From Diabrotica undecimpunctata (lineage: Eukaryota > Arthropoda > Insecta > Coleoptera > Chrysomelidae), in contig NC_092810.1 of NCBI RefSeq assembly GCF_040954645.1, positions 68,694,660 to 68,758,659 on the forward strand: 64,000 bases of DNA, written 5' to 3'. The notes under the pieces are model-generated. The model searched no databases. It had not been told where the DNA came from and saw only the letters and a program-made list of their open reading frames with translations. Below, piece after piece: positions 36,061 to 47,456 of this stretch (within the stretch, counting starts at the first letter, position 1; each line of letters opens with the position of its first letter). A program made the translations under genes and the position numbers.

Positions 36061-38199
36061 GCAGAATGTACATAGTGGTATAGTTGTAGTGTATTATTAA
36101 GTTTTAAAATCAGTGCTTTTATAACTTTCTTCCTCCTTTTATTTATAACTTATGTTTGTTTATATCGTTTTTTTGCTGCGATAAAGTGTGTTCTGTTAAA
36201 ATTATTTTTGTTCTCTCATAGAAAAAAACAACTTTTTATTTTGGTTGGTTTAACGAGGATGTGACACTCCTTCTGACTCTCCAACTTTTTGTAGTATAAA
36301 ATTGAATTAAAAATAGAAAGCCAATGGCATTAAACGTATATTTTTAAAGTTCGTTTAATATTCGTTTAGAAGATACAACAATTTTTATAACGATTAAAAC
36401 TTATTTTAACTCAATTAGATGCGGTGCATCAGACTACCGATTAAAAATCAATGATTTTACGCGTATAAGAAATGATCAGAAGACGAAACTGACTGAAAAT
36501 AATCGTAAAAATAATTTAACCTGTCTGGGTTCACTAAGCGCTAAGTGTCAAATAAAATACCCACAAATATGGAACGGGATCAGGTTATTTGTTGGGTTAA
36601 TTATTAGTCTTGACCTTACTTTGACATAAATTTATTGTAGAAAAAAATTGTTCATATTTTGATTTAACTGAAAATGAATAATTATAGCGTTTCTGAAATG
36701 ATTTGTATACATGTAGTCATAAGAATTATAGCTATGGAAAGAACGATTTTAGATATAGCGCAAGTCAATTTATATAGAAACAAGTGCAATAATAGTCAAT
36801 AATACAATAAATTTGGTTCTTAAATAACTGTCTTCCAAAATGAATTATGTTTACGTTGAATATTGTTAATTTTTATTATTGAATTTTTTTTTTAAATATA
36901 AGGTGTTAAAAAGGGCCATACACAATATAGTAAAAGTTTAAGGCTTTTATGGACTTTTACAGAGGCTTGTAAATCGAAATAAATAATTCGCATAACAAAG
37001 AGCTATCGCTAGTAACACAGCACGAATCATTTAGACGTTTTTACGTAGTCATGAATCCGTTATAAAAATTACTGAGGTCATAGTTTTTTCTTTAAATTTT
37101 ACTACATTTTCTTTCCAATAAGTTTAATTTACACAGAAATTAAAACAAAAAGATTACGCTGTAGACATGATTCGAATCTGTTCGGACAGAACACAATGAA
37201 TTTTAACCTCGATCTCTCTCTTAAAGCACTCAGACATTTTCAAGACTCGAATTTTATCATTTTCTTACATAAGTTTTAATGCTGACTCCCTATATTATCT
37301 GTAATCTATTTTTCTATATGTGTTGCAATTTTGGCTGCACTAAATCCGTTTTCTTATTTTTCAAAAATCTATCGCATCACAGCAAACACGACGCTTTACC
37401 ACCACCCTCTGGGGGAGGAGCAAAGGCCAATTTTAAAAAATTGAATGGAAAACTCCATTTTGTTATTGCAGATTCAGATTCTCAGATACTCAGATTTAGA
37501 TTCTACGTGAAAAAGTAAATAAGTTTTATCTGATTTTTTTTCTATTCACGATAGGTGGCGCTGTAATCGCAGAAAAAAAATACGGGGTCAGAAGTCTGTA
37601 CAGTATCAAATCTGCAAACTATTTTTTATGATACTGAATATATTTTTTACTAAATGAGTTGTGTTTTATTCCATTCGATAGGTTTTTGAAAAATATTAAA
37701 CACCTGTTTTTTGGTTTTTCATTTAACAGTGTATTTCTTGAGATATTAGACCGTATACGATAAATCGTATTTTTCCGATTATAGCGTCATCCACCAAAAA
37801 TTGGAGAAAATATTCCGGATAAGAGTTACTTATTTGTGCACAAGAAATCCAAATCAGCAATAAAAATTAGGGGTTCCCATTTAGGATTTCAAAGTTGTCC
37901 ACCGCCCCATCCGCATAAGGTGGGTTTAGGGTCATGTTTGGTGTCATTCTATTATTTTGTCATTCCATTTTTATTCTATTTATTTTGTCATTGTATCATT
38001 CTATCATTCTATTATTTTGCCATCTATTTTCGTTACTTCTAATACACCTTTGAGTAACTTGTAGTTTGGCTACTATTTCTTTATTTAGCGTTCTAGTTTG
38101 TCAAACATATTGCATGATTGCTAGTATCCACTGATCAAATACTCTTTTTTTTCAGGTTGGCAGAAAACTAAAACAATAGTAATCAGCAAATAACCAACC
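36061..38199. other. No gene; imperfect TCATTCTATTATTTTG repeats at 37945-38035
   Basis: The only structure I see is a short run of TCATTCTAT/TATTTTG units. The rest shows no coding signal. Confidence 0.4.
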
Positions 38200-38786
38200 G
38201 GATGTACAAAATATAAATTGATGGCATCAGTATTGAACAAATAATGGAAATAAAATACCTTGGAATTACACTGTCCAGCTATGGAGACCTAAACAAAGAA
38301 GTGAGAGATCAAATACAAAAAGCAAATAGACTGGCAGGATGCCTTAATAAAACTATATGGCGGAACAGACACTTTGACACTGAGAAGTCAAGAATTTATA
38401 AACGCCAGTGTAAGACCAATAATGACATATGCCTCAGAAAAAAGACCCGACACAGCTACAACACAAATGTTACTGGAAACGGCAGAGATGAGAGTACTGA
38501 GAAGAATTACAGGAAATACGATGAGAGATCGAAAGAGAAGTGAAGACATTAGAAGAAAATGTAACGTGTATAAATGAATCGACACAAAAAAGAAAAAAAG
38601 AACGGAATAACTACATAAGCAGAATGGGGGAGACCCGCGTCGTCAAAATAGCAAGAGGTAAGTCACCAATCGGCAGAAGAAGTATCGGAGGACCGCGCAA
38701 AAGATGGAGTGACAACCTTCTATATATAGAGGTATTAATCCCCCAATGAACAAGCAGAATTGCTTATAAAGATGAAGAAGAAGATT
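38200..38786 (+). pseudogene. RTE-like LINE, thumb and tail
   Basis: MEIKYLGITLSSYGDLNKEV, NRLAGCLNKTIWRN then ASVRPIMTYASEKRPDT and RVLRRITGNTMRDRKRSEDI follow with two frameshifts (near 38390 and 38545). The tail IARGKSPIGRRSIGGPRKRW is followed by SDNL and an AAGATGAAGAAGAAGA end at 38769-38784. It is 5'-truncated before the RT thumb. Confidence 0.8.
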
Positions 38787-40534
38787 GGTACTCTATCAAA
38801 TACTGCCCACGCTAATTTGTTTAAATGCAATAAACAAAAGACTTTCTACAGATAGGAAGATAAGATATATTTACGGACCTACTTTAACTTTCTCATCATG
38901 GCAAGGTTTTACAATAATATTTAAAACGATTTTCCTGTTAATAATTACGGTTCATTAAGTAAACAGTAATAAACCGATTTATTGGTCTGTGGAGATTTGT
39001 TTCCTTAACGTTTTTTTCGCAGTCAGATATTGTGTACACTTTAATTTCAGAGAGTTCAACATATGTATTCACACACAATTTTATGTCAAAACATGTATAT
39101 TCAAGCTGTAATCTTACCCCATATGTTTTCACCAGTAATAAGTAAATAGCTAAAGTGTGAAAAGGTACAGTACACGACTCGGCAGTAAATGACATACATA
39201 CGAACATAAAAACAATCCATCAATATATCAACACCATTGGCATATGTTTGATCTGATTTTATGAGGTTAGACCATAGTCGGATTTCAATACGAAGTTCAA
39301 CTACGATTATGCCTTTTTATGTACTGAAAATGCCAAATGAGATAAGCAAACAGAAAATAAAATTTAAAGTTGATCGTTTTCCGTGGTCGTTTTTCTGAAA
39401 ATCGAATTTTCCTCAGTTTCCACAACTTTTTCAAGTTAAAATTTTTCGTTCTCACGACCTGCCGTTACGCATTTTTTGCAGGTTCCCTATCGTAAAAACT
39501 AACAAATTTTCAAGTGACATGAAGGACAAAATCACGGACAGTTACATTCTATGTTTAAATATTAGGTTTCTTAGGTTTAGATACAAAATAGAATCAATAC
39601 CCCTCTATCGATTCATTAAATGGCATAAGGGGGAAAATAGTCGCGGCACATACGATTATCTGTACAAAAGAAAATTCCATTTTCACGCAGATTTCCCTAG
39701 GAAACCCCACAGTTTTCACATATTTTACTCTTCTTAATTTTATCTTTCGGTACTCTCAAAGATACAAGGGATAAAATCGTGGCTGAAATTCTTTTGAAAT
39801 CCGACGGTCTATTATTGTTTCCAGATCTTTCTGTTACACTTTTATTCTAAGTTCCACTTTTCACACTACCAAGTTTCGGATCTACTTTTTTCAAGTATTC
39901 TGGTAGAATCTGCATCTGTCCACGTCGTCAATTTTAGAGATATGATCTCTCAGTGAGAAATCTACAGTTAGAACAACTGTGATTACTCTGAAGTCAATTT
40001 TATGAAGCTCTAAGAGTATTTGCGCAGAGAACAGAAGGTTGTAATCACCCGTTTGCTTGCCTTCTAAAAAGAAAAAGTTCCTTTTACTATTTTCGGACAT
40101 CGTACACGATGTAGCATTTTTGATACCTATCAGAATTAAGATTCCGTAACTAATTTTACAGAAAACGGCGTATTACGTATCAGAATGCACGGAAAGCTGT
40201 CTTTTGTTACTCAAGCACTCTGTTCTTCTTCCAAGCTATATAGCTCGGCCTGTACTTAGTATCATCAGGTAGTGGTAGTAATCGAAGATAGACTCGGAGA
40301 GAAAAAAAGAGGATTCTTAACCCAATTTTCCACTTTATGGAGTGGGCACACTACTGCCATCTACTTTGGATAACAGAAAAGACAAACCACTATATAGTAT
40401 ATACATGGAAGAACATATAATAGGTATATACATGGAAGAACATACAATAGGTTATAGCTGTTTTATTGTGACATATTTTATATTATTAACTTTATTATTC
40501 GTTATATGTAAAAATAGTATACTTTCCAATATAC
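38787..40534. other. No gene; one 27-bp tandem duplication
   Basis: GTATATACATGGAAGAACAT begins a 27-bp unit at 40397-40423 that is repeated at 40424-40450 with one change. Otherwise there is nothing supported. Confidence 0.45.
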
Positions 40535-42107
40535 TCCAGTCGTCAGAGACGAAAATACCACTGAACCTCTAAAAACCATACGAACAAGCTGAATTTTGCT
40601 GAGCGTATTATTTTGAGTCGCCAAAAATATGCAAAAAAGTTTACTAATTTTACCCCCGCACTTTTAACACCCGTCGCAGGGGGGTAAAAACACGAAAAAA
40701 TCGATTTACCAAGAATCTATACTCCGTAGAAAAAAATGTTACAAATAAAAAATGTAGCTGAGATAATTTGAAATAAAAATGTTTATAACCATTTTTTGTG
40801 TAGAATGAACCGTTCTCTTAGAAACAACGCTTGAAACAACCGTCGATTTTACATATCAATTACGCGTGCCACATCAATGTTCAATAAAATTTGCATCAGC
40901 TCGACGGTAAAAATTCAATAACTTTTGATTCAAGTGACCTACCGACAAAAGTCAAGATGCGTTTTAAAGGTAAAGAGTTCAGATTTCGTATGCAGTTTTT
41001 TGTATTTTATTGAAAATAAAATCAGATTTTATATAGGTGTTAAATAAATAAACGTGGCCCGATTTTTGCATTTTTTATGATTCTCGTGAGATCAATATAA
41101 TATATCCCTTTTATTGACTAGCCACTATCAAGTTTCAATTACTAGAGCCTAACCTTAAAAACCTATAACATGAAATTTTAGTTTTAACTTTTGGCAAAAA
41201 ATGTGAGGCATTTGAAATATGCTTAAAAAACGCCGGATTTAAACTTTCACACAACAAACAATCTAAAACATTTAAAACTTTTTTTTTTAATAAAACTATT
41301 ATAGTACGTTTTTCAAAAGAATAAAACTTCTTCAATAAACTACACCCAAAACCGTCTTCTTAAATGCATTTGCCGTGACGTGTGATCTTTTTTAATGTAA
41401 ACCATTAAATTCTGCGTTTTTTATTCATATTTCAAATGCCTCATATTTGTTACCACAACTCAAAATTTGAAATTTCATGTCATAGGTTTTAAAGATTGAC
41501 GTCTAAAAATTGAAATTTTTTTACAACTGGTCAATGAAAGTTATCAATTTTATTGATCTTACGAGAATCATAAAAAATGGCAAAAATCGCGCCACGTTTA
41601 TTTATTTAACACGTATAAAATCTGAGTTTATTTGCAGCAAAATACAGAAACTGCATACAAAAGCTGACCTCTTTACCTTTAAAACGCATCATAATTTTTG
41701 CCTGTAAGTCAATCGAATCAAAAGTTATCAAATTTTTACCGTCGAGCTGATACAAATTTTATTGAACATTGATTTCACGCGCGTAACTGAAATGCAAAAT
41801 AGACGGTCGCTTCAAGCGTTGTTTCTAAGAGAACGGTTCATTCTACATAAAAAATGCTTATAAACATTTTTGTTTGAAATTATTTCAGCTACATTTTTTA
41901 TTTAAAACATTTTTTTCTACGGTATACAGATTCTTGGTAAATCGATTTGTTTGCGTTTTTACCCCCCTGCGAAGGGTGTTTTAGGCGAAAGCTCGGGAGT
42001 AAAAGTGGTAAACTTTTTTGCGTATTTTTTGGGGTCCTAAAATTAATATTCTCTGCAAAATTCAGCTGGTTCGTATGCTTTTTAGGGGTCAACTCTCTGA
42101 CGACTGG
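40535..42107. mobile_element. Giant foldback (hairpin) element, copy 2, most complete
   Basis: The ends TCCAGTCGTCAGAGA (40535) and TCTCTGACGACTGGA (42107) are inverses. The relation continues inward for about 780 bp per arm with a centre near 41320, so virtually the whole 1.57 kb is one imperfect hairpin. Matching landmarks are ACCATACGAACAAGCTGAAT with its inverse near 42075, GAACCGTTCTCTTAGAAAC (about 40810) with its inverse near 41835, and ATCAGCTCGACGGTAAAAAT (about 40895) with its inverse near 41745. By eye the arms are roughly 85 % alike. It has no coding capacity. Two other copies lie at 3986-5405 and 57640-58905. Confidence 0.88.
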
Positions 42108-42639
42108 ACTAATACCGCTCTGTAACATGGAATTCCAACTATCTATGAGAATCACATTTCTAAAATCGAAAGAATACTAAATACCTTCAAGATTTATCAT
42201 AAACACAGGTGTACATAATTATTTGATTGACAACTATATACTTCATCAGAATAATAATCAGTCTGAGGAAAGGAAGATAATCTTCTATATTTTAACGGCA
42301 TAATTGAATTGCTAATGTTACAATACTGTAAAAAGACATTCAAAATGAAATTCAGGTTTTTTTAAATATCAGTAAGTGCTAAATAAACCATTAGAGTTGT
42401 TTTGGCTATCTAATTTCCAATTAATTAAATTCAAAAATTTACTGATACATAAAGATTATAATATTGAGATTTTAAATTGTATTTTGTATTTTGGAGGTGC
42501 ACATTTGGACGACGTTACCGTTGAAAACTTAATTATTACAAAGAATTAATTTTAAAAGTATAATTTGATAATGATATTAAGCTAAATGCTACACCGAGTA
42601 CTTATGTTACACATAACCCTTAAATATAAAAAAAAATCA
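42108..42639. other. No recognisable feature
   Basis: AT-rich flank before the I-clade LINE. Confidence 0.4.
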
Positions 42640-43084
42640 ATGGAAGAGATTAAAAAAGGAAAAAATTCAGACTTTAAAAAACATGTAATATCTAATCCTC
42701 ATCTTGACTAATGCTCGTCTTGACCAACCTTGCTCATCTTGACCAACTAATACCTAATCTTCATCTTGAAACCTCATCACTAATGCCTCCTCTTAAAGAC
42801 TTAATAGAAAAAAGCACAAAACACATTAAGAAGAAGTCAAAAATTGATCCCACAGATAAATCCAAAATATCAGATGCATCAAAGCAAATAATCAAAGATC
42901 TTTATACCAACAACCTCAAAGCTTTTCTACGCCACAAGATTATCTCATAGCCTTTCTTGAGAACGCCCCGTCAAGTAGTAACCTCACAATAGAAGCCTAA
43001 CACATTACTTCTGTTGATACTTCGGACGATGATGACCCAACCGAACATTCACAATATTCTGAAAAATCCAATCACTAGCAACTT

Positions 43085-43385
43085 TCACACTTATTCAATC
43101 GAATTGTGACGTATTCTTTTGCCGCTTAGAAAGAATCCAACAACTTATCAGAGACACCAATCCAAATATAATATGCGTACAAGAAACCAATTTCAAACAA
43201 AATCATAATATTGATCTTAAGGGTTATGAAGAATATCAACACGTAAGAACAGAATGCCTCAGAGAAAGTGGAGGAACCTCAATTTTTGTCGAAAAAGACG
43301 TCTATTCAACACATTTGTTCTTTAGTTCCAAACCTAGAAGCAATCGCAGTAACAATATGGTGCCCTAAAATAATAACTATTTGCA

Positions 43386-43464
<79 letters not shown>

Positions 43465-43891
43465 ACCAAGTTACAATCCTACTAAAGCTGAACTGGTAGA
43501 CTTAATCTTTCAACTTCCAGCACCATTTGTAATTGTCGGAGACTTCAATGCCTACAATATTGCATGGGGTTCACAGACCACGTACGGCAGGGGAAAAGTT
43601 GTAGAGAACGTACTAAACATTACCGACACTTGTTTTCTAAATAATGGTTCCAACACTCATATCAATATTTCAACAGTAAGGTAAGTTTCTCCGCGATTGA
43701 CCTAAGTCTATGTGAATCCAAAATATATCCTTCTCTAACATGGAATGTTTTAGATGATCTATATGATAGTAACCATTTTTCCATCCTTATAACCAATAAT
43801 GAAGAAAAATCACCAGGAACAGTAATAAAGTGGAAGATTTCTAATGCTGACTGGGCAAGTTTCAGAACTGAAGTAGACCGGCAAATGGAAC
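43085..43891 (+). pseudogene. I-clade ORF2, AP endonuclease domain
   Basis: RLERIQQLIRDTNPNIICVQ then ETNFK carries the catalytic E. SGGTSIFVEKDV follows, then VPNLEAIAVTIWCPKIITIC. The TA-repeat-encoded (IY)n run precedes PPSYNPTKAELVDLIFQLP and FVIVGDFNAYNIAWGS (the D-x-N motif). The end is FSAIDLSLC and DSNHFSILI (S-D-H, here DSNH). A frameshift lies near 43330. The nuclease nicks target DNA to start reverse transcription. The stretch continues to KWKISNADWASFRTEVDRQM before the palindrome. Confidence 0.85.
43387..43461 (+). repeat. (TA)n microsatellite inside the endonuclease coding frame
   Basis: About 37 TA units encode alternating Ile-Tyr in frame, exactly where relatives have a short Y-I-P-P motif. 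The frame stays open through the repeat into PPSYN. Confidence 0.95.
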
Positions 43892-43969
43892 AAATTTTCT
43901 TCTAAAAAATTTTGAATAAAATCCTTTATAAAAAGGTATATAAAAAACCCAGTTGGGCTATGTTGCATT

Positions 43970-44009
43970 GACAAAACGTTTTCGGAATAAATATTCCATC
44001 ATCAGTGTC
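43970..44009 (-). ncRNA. Hammerhead ribozyme motif, left arm
   Basis: The minus-strand copy reads identically to the right-arm motif: GACA, CTGATGA, a GGAAT/ATTCC stem, GAAA, ACGTT, TTGTC. It is oriented away from the palindrome centre. Confidence 0.75.
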
Positions 44010-44341
44010 TAGTTAATACATGGATGTAGCCACTAAATATGTGGGTAAAAACCCTTTAAAAATTATTAAATAAGATTTGATTTACATTATGTCTAATTTA
44101 CAGTTAAGATGTTAAAGTTACCGTTGGATTGGTAACATGGCGACATATGACTCTACATTAGTTGCGAGCCCTGTCCTCAGGACTCGCAACTAATGTAGAG
44201 TCATATGTCGCCATGTTACCAATCCAACGGTAACTTTAACATCTTAACTGTAAATTAGACATAATGTAAATCAAATCTTATTTAATAATTTTTAAAGGGT
44301 TTTTACCCACATATTTAGTGGCTACATCCATGTATTAACTA

Positions 44342-44381
44342 GACACTGATGATGGAATATTTATTCCGAAAACGTTTTGTC
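44342..44381 (+). ncRNA. Hammerhead ribozyme motif, right arm
   Basis: The motif GACA-CTGATGA-T-GGAAT-ATTT-ATTCC-GAAA-ACGTT-TTGTC contains the two invariant cores CUGAUGA and GAAA. Stem II is GGAAU/AUUCC with an AUUU loop. Stem I is GACA paired with UGUC. Stem III is the very short, loopless AAC/GUU, with cleavage expected after UUU. Minimal stem III is described for Penelope-type hammerheads, which act best as dimers. Activity is not shown by sequence alone. Confidence 0.78.
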
Positions 44382-44510
44382 AATGCAACATAGCCCAACT
44401 GGGTTTTTTATATACCTTTTAATAAAGGATTTTATTCAAAAATTTTTTAATATATGGTATACAGCCAAATACAGGAACTTTGTTTCCTTGTGGATTTTAA
44501 ATTTTCTTCT

Positions 44511-45836
44511 CTGGAAATATAGGTAATGATGTAGATAATTTTAACAAATGCATTATATCCACTGCTGACATTTACGTAGGAAAAAGTATAATAAATTCCA
44601 CAAGAAAATTAACACCTTGGTGGAATGAACGTTGTGCAACTGCTGTAAAAGAATACAAAACTGCTCTTCATAAGTACCGCCGAAACAAAAGTGACGAAAA
44701 CTTGATTTGTTTTAAAAAACTTAGAGCCAAGGCGAAGTATATCTTAAAACAAAGTAAGAAACTCTAATGGAAAACCCACATTTCCACTCTAACTTATAAT
44801 ACTGTCCCTTCTCAAGTTTGGAAGAAAATTAATTAAATGCAGGGGAAAAATACGCACACAAGAATTTCAGTTCTTTTACATAAAAGTAATTTAGTAACCG
44901 ATGATCAACAAATCGTCAATGTAATCGCCGAAAATTTCTATCAACGATTTAAAAACAAGAATGTACTCAAAGAAACAAATCCCCCTGTATAATATCCTTC
45001 CCAATCTCACAAATTTGACTCTACTGTCTTAAACACTCCATTTAGGTACACTACAGGAACTCTTAATTCCAACTTGCAAGAATTCAGCTACAGGTTCGGA
45101 TAACATCCCCTTCATATTCCTCAAAAATCTTGTACAGTATAAACAAAAAAATTGCTTATACTGTACAACATAATATGGACCATTCAGAAATTTCCAATAT
45201 TATGGAGGAAATCTATCGTTATACCAATCAAGAAAAAGGACAAATCCCCGAATAATCCAAATTCCTACCGTCCTATTTCACTGACATGCACCTTGTGTGA
45301 GCTGCTAGAAAAACTAATAAACAAAAGACTTATGTGGTATCTAGAAAAACACATAATTTTAGACTCAGCTCAATCCGGATTCCGTCCATCACGAAGCACG
45401 GCTGACAACTTAGTAATGTTACAAACAGAGATCACACCCTCCTTTCAAAATAAGCAAGATTTAATAGCAACATGCAACATCATTTGACATCGAGAGCGCC
45501 TTCGACACTCTATTACGTTCTAATGTATTGACCAAATTAAAAGAATACAATATTACGGGAAACACATTATCTTTTATCGAACAGCTTCTTTCAAATTGCC
45601 GCTTCAAAGTATTAGTTAACGGAAAAGCTTCCTCAACCTACGTTCAGGAAAATGGGGTACCCCAAGGATCAGTTCTAAGCTCCACTTTATTTATAATAAC
45701 TATTAATGATATTTGCAAGAATATTCACAACCCACAGAAGTACAACTTATATGCTGACGACCTGATTTTATACACAGTAGCTAATGAACACAAGATACTG
45801 GATGTAATTTTTGATAGTCGACTAATATGAAAATCA
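44511..45836 (+). pseudogene. I-clade ORF2, reverse transcriptase domain
   Basis: The linker reads LTPWWNERCATAVKEYKTAL and FKKLRAKAKYILKQSKK. RT motifs follow in broken frames: WRKSIVIPIKKKDKSPNNPN then SYRPISLTCTLCELLEKLI, ILDSAQSGFRPSRSTADNLV, a damaged palm motif at about 45485 (FDIESAFDTLL-like in shifted frame), VPQGSVLSSTLFIITINDI and LYADDLILYTV (catalytic D-D, about 45755). It then loses about 200 bp before ending near 45836. Confidence 0.85.
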
Positions 45837-46157
45837 CATATTAAAAACTTCAAAGGTTATTGCTTGGTAAGATTAAATCTATTGAAATCTCTAGCAAACC
45901 ATCACTGGGGAGCTGATGAAGATATCCTAATTAAGGTATACAGATCTCTCATTTACTCTCGACTGGATTATAAATGCTTTGTATACATGTCAGCATCAAA
46001 GACTTAGTTAGGGACTCTTGACATTATTCAGAATACCGCATTACGAATATGTTTCGGAGCTTTCAGATGCAGTCCCGCCGAAAGTCTTCGGTGTGAAACA
46101 GGTGAACTTCCCTTTTCGCTTCGCAGGCAACAACTTCTTCTAACATACTTTGGTAGA

Positions 46158-46844
46158 GTGTCTTCGAATCAAAACAACCCTATATATAAGCTAATGTACC
46201 AGCCCTATAACTGTGAGACCGATAATAAATACCAGACTCAAATTTTACTTCCCCTTTCACGACCTGTTGATTTTTCAATAACAGATACTCATATACTGTC
46301 ATCAACACCTCCATGGATTGATAACATACCAAAAATTAACCTTTCGCTTAATAATTATCAGAAAAATGAAACCAATAGCCAAATTCTGACTCAATCTTTC
46401 CTAGAGCTGGTCAACACAAACTCATATGACGAGATTCTCTACACAAATGCATCTAAAACTGAGACAGGTGTCGGATATTCTGTAACAACTTCAAATAGTA
46501 TCATTCAGAAGTTCTGCCTTCCACAATCCACCTCTATCCATACAGGAGAGCTGTACGCCATCCTACAAGCATTAAAAGGCTTATGTAACCAAACTAAAGC
46601 CAAGAACACTGCAATATGTACAGATTCGATGTCCTCCATCGACTCGATTAAAAATATTTATTCCGAACATCCATTAGTTCATTCCATACATGAAGCAACA
46701 AACTGTCTCAAATCTTCTGGAACAAACACGACATTAATCTGGATTCCTTCACACGTTGGCATTTTAGATAATGAGACTGCTGATCCTGCTGCAGAAGAAG
46801 CAATTACAACCAAATCAGACATCAAATCTGTTCAACTAGCATAA
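46158..46844 (+). pseudogene. I-clade ORF2, RNase H domain
   Basis: YTNASKTETGVGYSV has N where the first catalytic D is usual. SIHTGELYAILQALKG holds the E. AICTDSMSSIDSIKNI holds the second D. LIWIPSHVGILDNETADPAA holds the H and last D. The first acid is lost, so the domain is likely inactive. It removes the RNA strand during element copying. Confidence 0.85.
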
Positions 46845-47090
46845 GATCTAAAACTACTTTTTAGATCCCAAACTAAAAAGTCCTGGCAAAACCAATGGAA
46901 GAATTCAACCTCGAAATTACATAAAATACAACCTACCATCGAAACCTTTCAGCTACCTAACTTAAGTAGAAGAGACAAATTAATCGTTCGAAGACTAAGA
47001 ATTGGTCACACGCGGGTGACACATGGACACCTGATGGATTCGGAGAAATCAGAGAAAAAAAAACATGTAATAAAGCTGAAATATATCAGT

Positions 47091-47456
47091 GATCAACAGA
47101 TTACAAGAAACTAAAAGATCTGTGGATGTAAAATATACGCAGTAACCGTTTCAGATGCTTCTTATGGTTAGTTGTTAGGTAGTTGTACTACCCGTTAAAA
47201 CAAAAAATGGTCGAGCACGGGCGTAGTGTGTGCATTGTGTATTTGATACATTAACAATCTAATAATAAAGCTACATAGAAATAATTAATTAATTCTAATT
47301 ATACAATAAATTTATATTTCAGTTTGTATAACGTATTTTTATATTTTGATGATGAATATTATAATTATTTTGATTTTATGACTTTCAGGTAAGCAAAATT
47401 ATTACTAAACTATTACTATGACTATACTAAATTACTATAACTAAACTATTGGTTGT
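47091..47456. other. No recognisable feature, perhaps LINE 3' UTR
   Basis: AT-rich region between two LINE tails. Confidence 0.35.

Larger units (their letters stand above)
43904..44498. mobile_element. Palindromic Penelope-like insertion with two divergent hammerhead motifs
   Basis: Arms 43904-44168 and 44183-44447 (265 bp each) are near-perfect inverse copies around a 14-nt centre (CCCTGTCCTCAGGA). A 51-bp unique tail (44448-44498) follows on the right. The 12-bp duplication AAATTTTCTTCT (43892-43903 and 44499-44510) flanks the insertion. Without the insert and one duplicate, the LINE frame QIFFS-GNIGNDV is continuous. Each arm carries a hammerhead-ribozyme core. Hammerheads are known in the pseudo-LTRs of Penelope-like elements, and such an element occurs at 25470-26150. 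The assignment is inference from these two facts. Confidence 0.85.
42640..47090 (+). mobile_element. I-clade LINE (endonuclease, RT, RNase H), nearly full length but decayed
   Basis: Order on the plus strand: end of ORF1 (42711-42950: KIDPTDKSKISDASKQIIKD, then a frame with FLENAPSSSNLTIEA), ORF2 endonuclease (43085-43891), RT (44511-45836), RNase H (46158-46844) and a tail (RRDKLIVRRLRIGHTRVTHG, about 46965) that breaks off before the expected zinc finger. RNase H after RT is typical of the I group. Many stops and shifts. It is interrupted by a TA-repeat expansion and by the hammerhead palindrome, both in ORF2. Confidence 0.85.
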
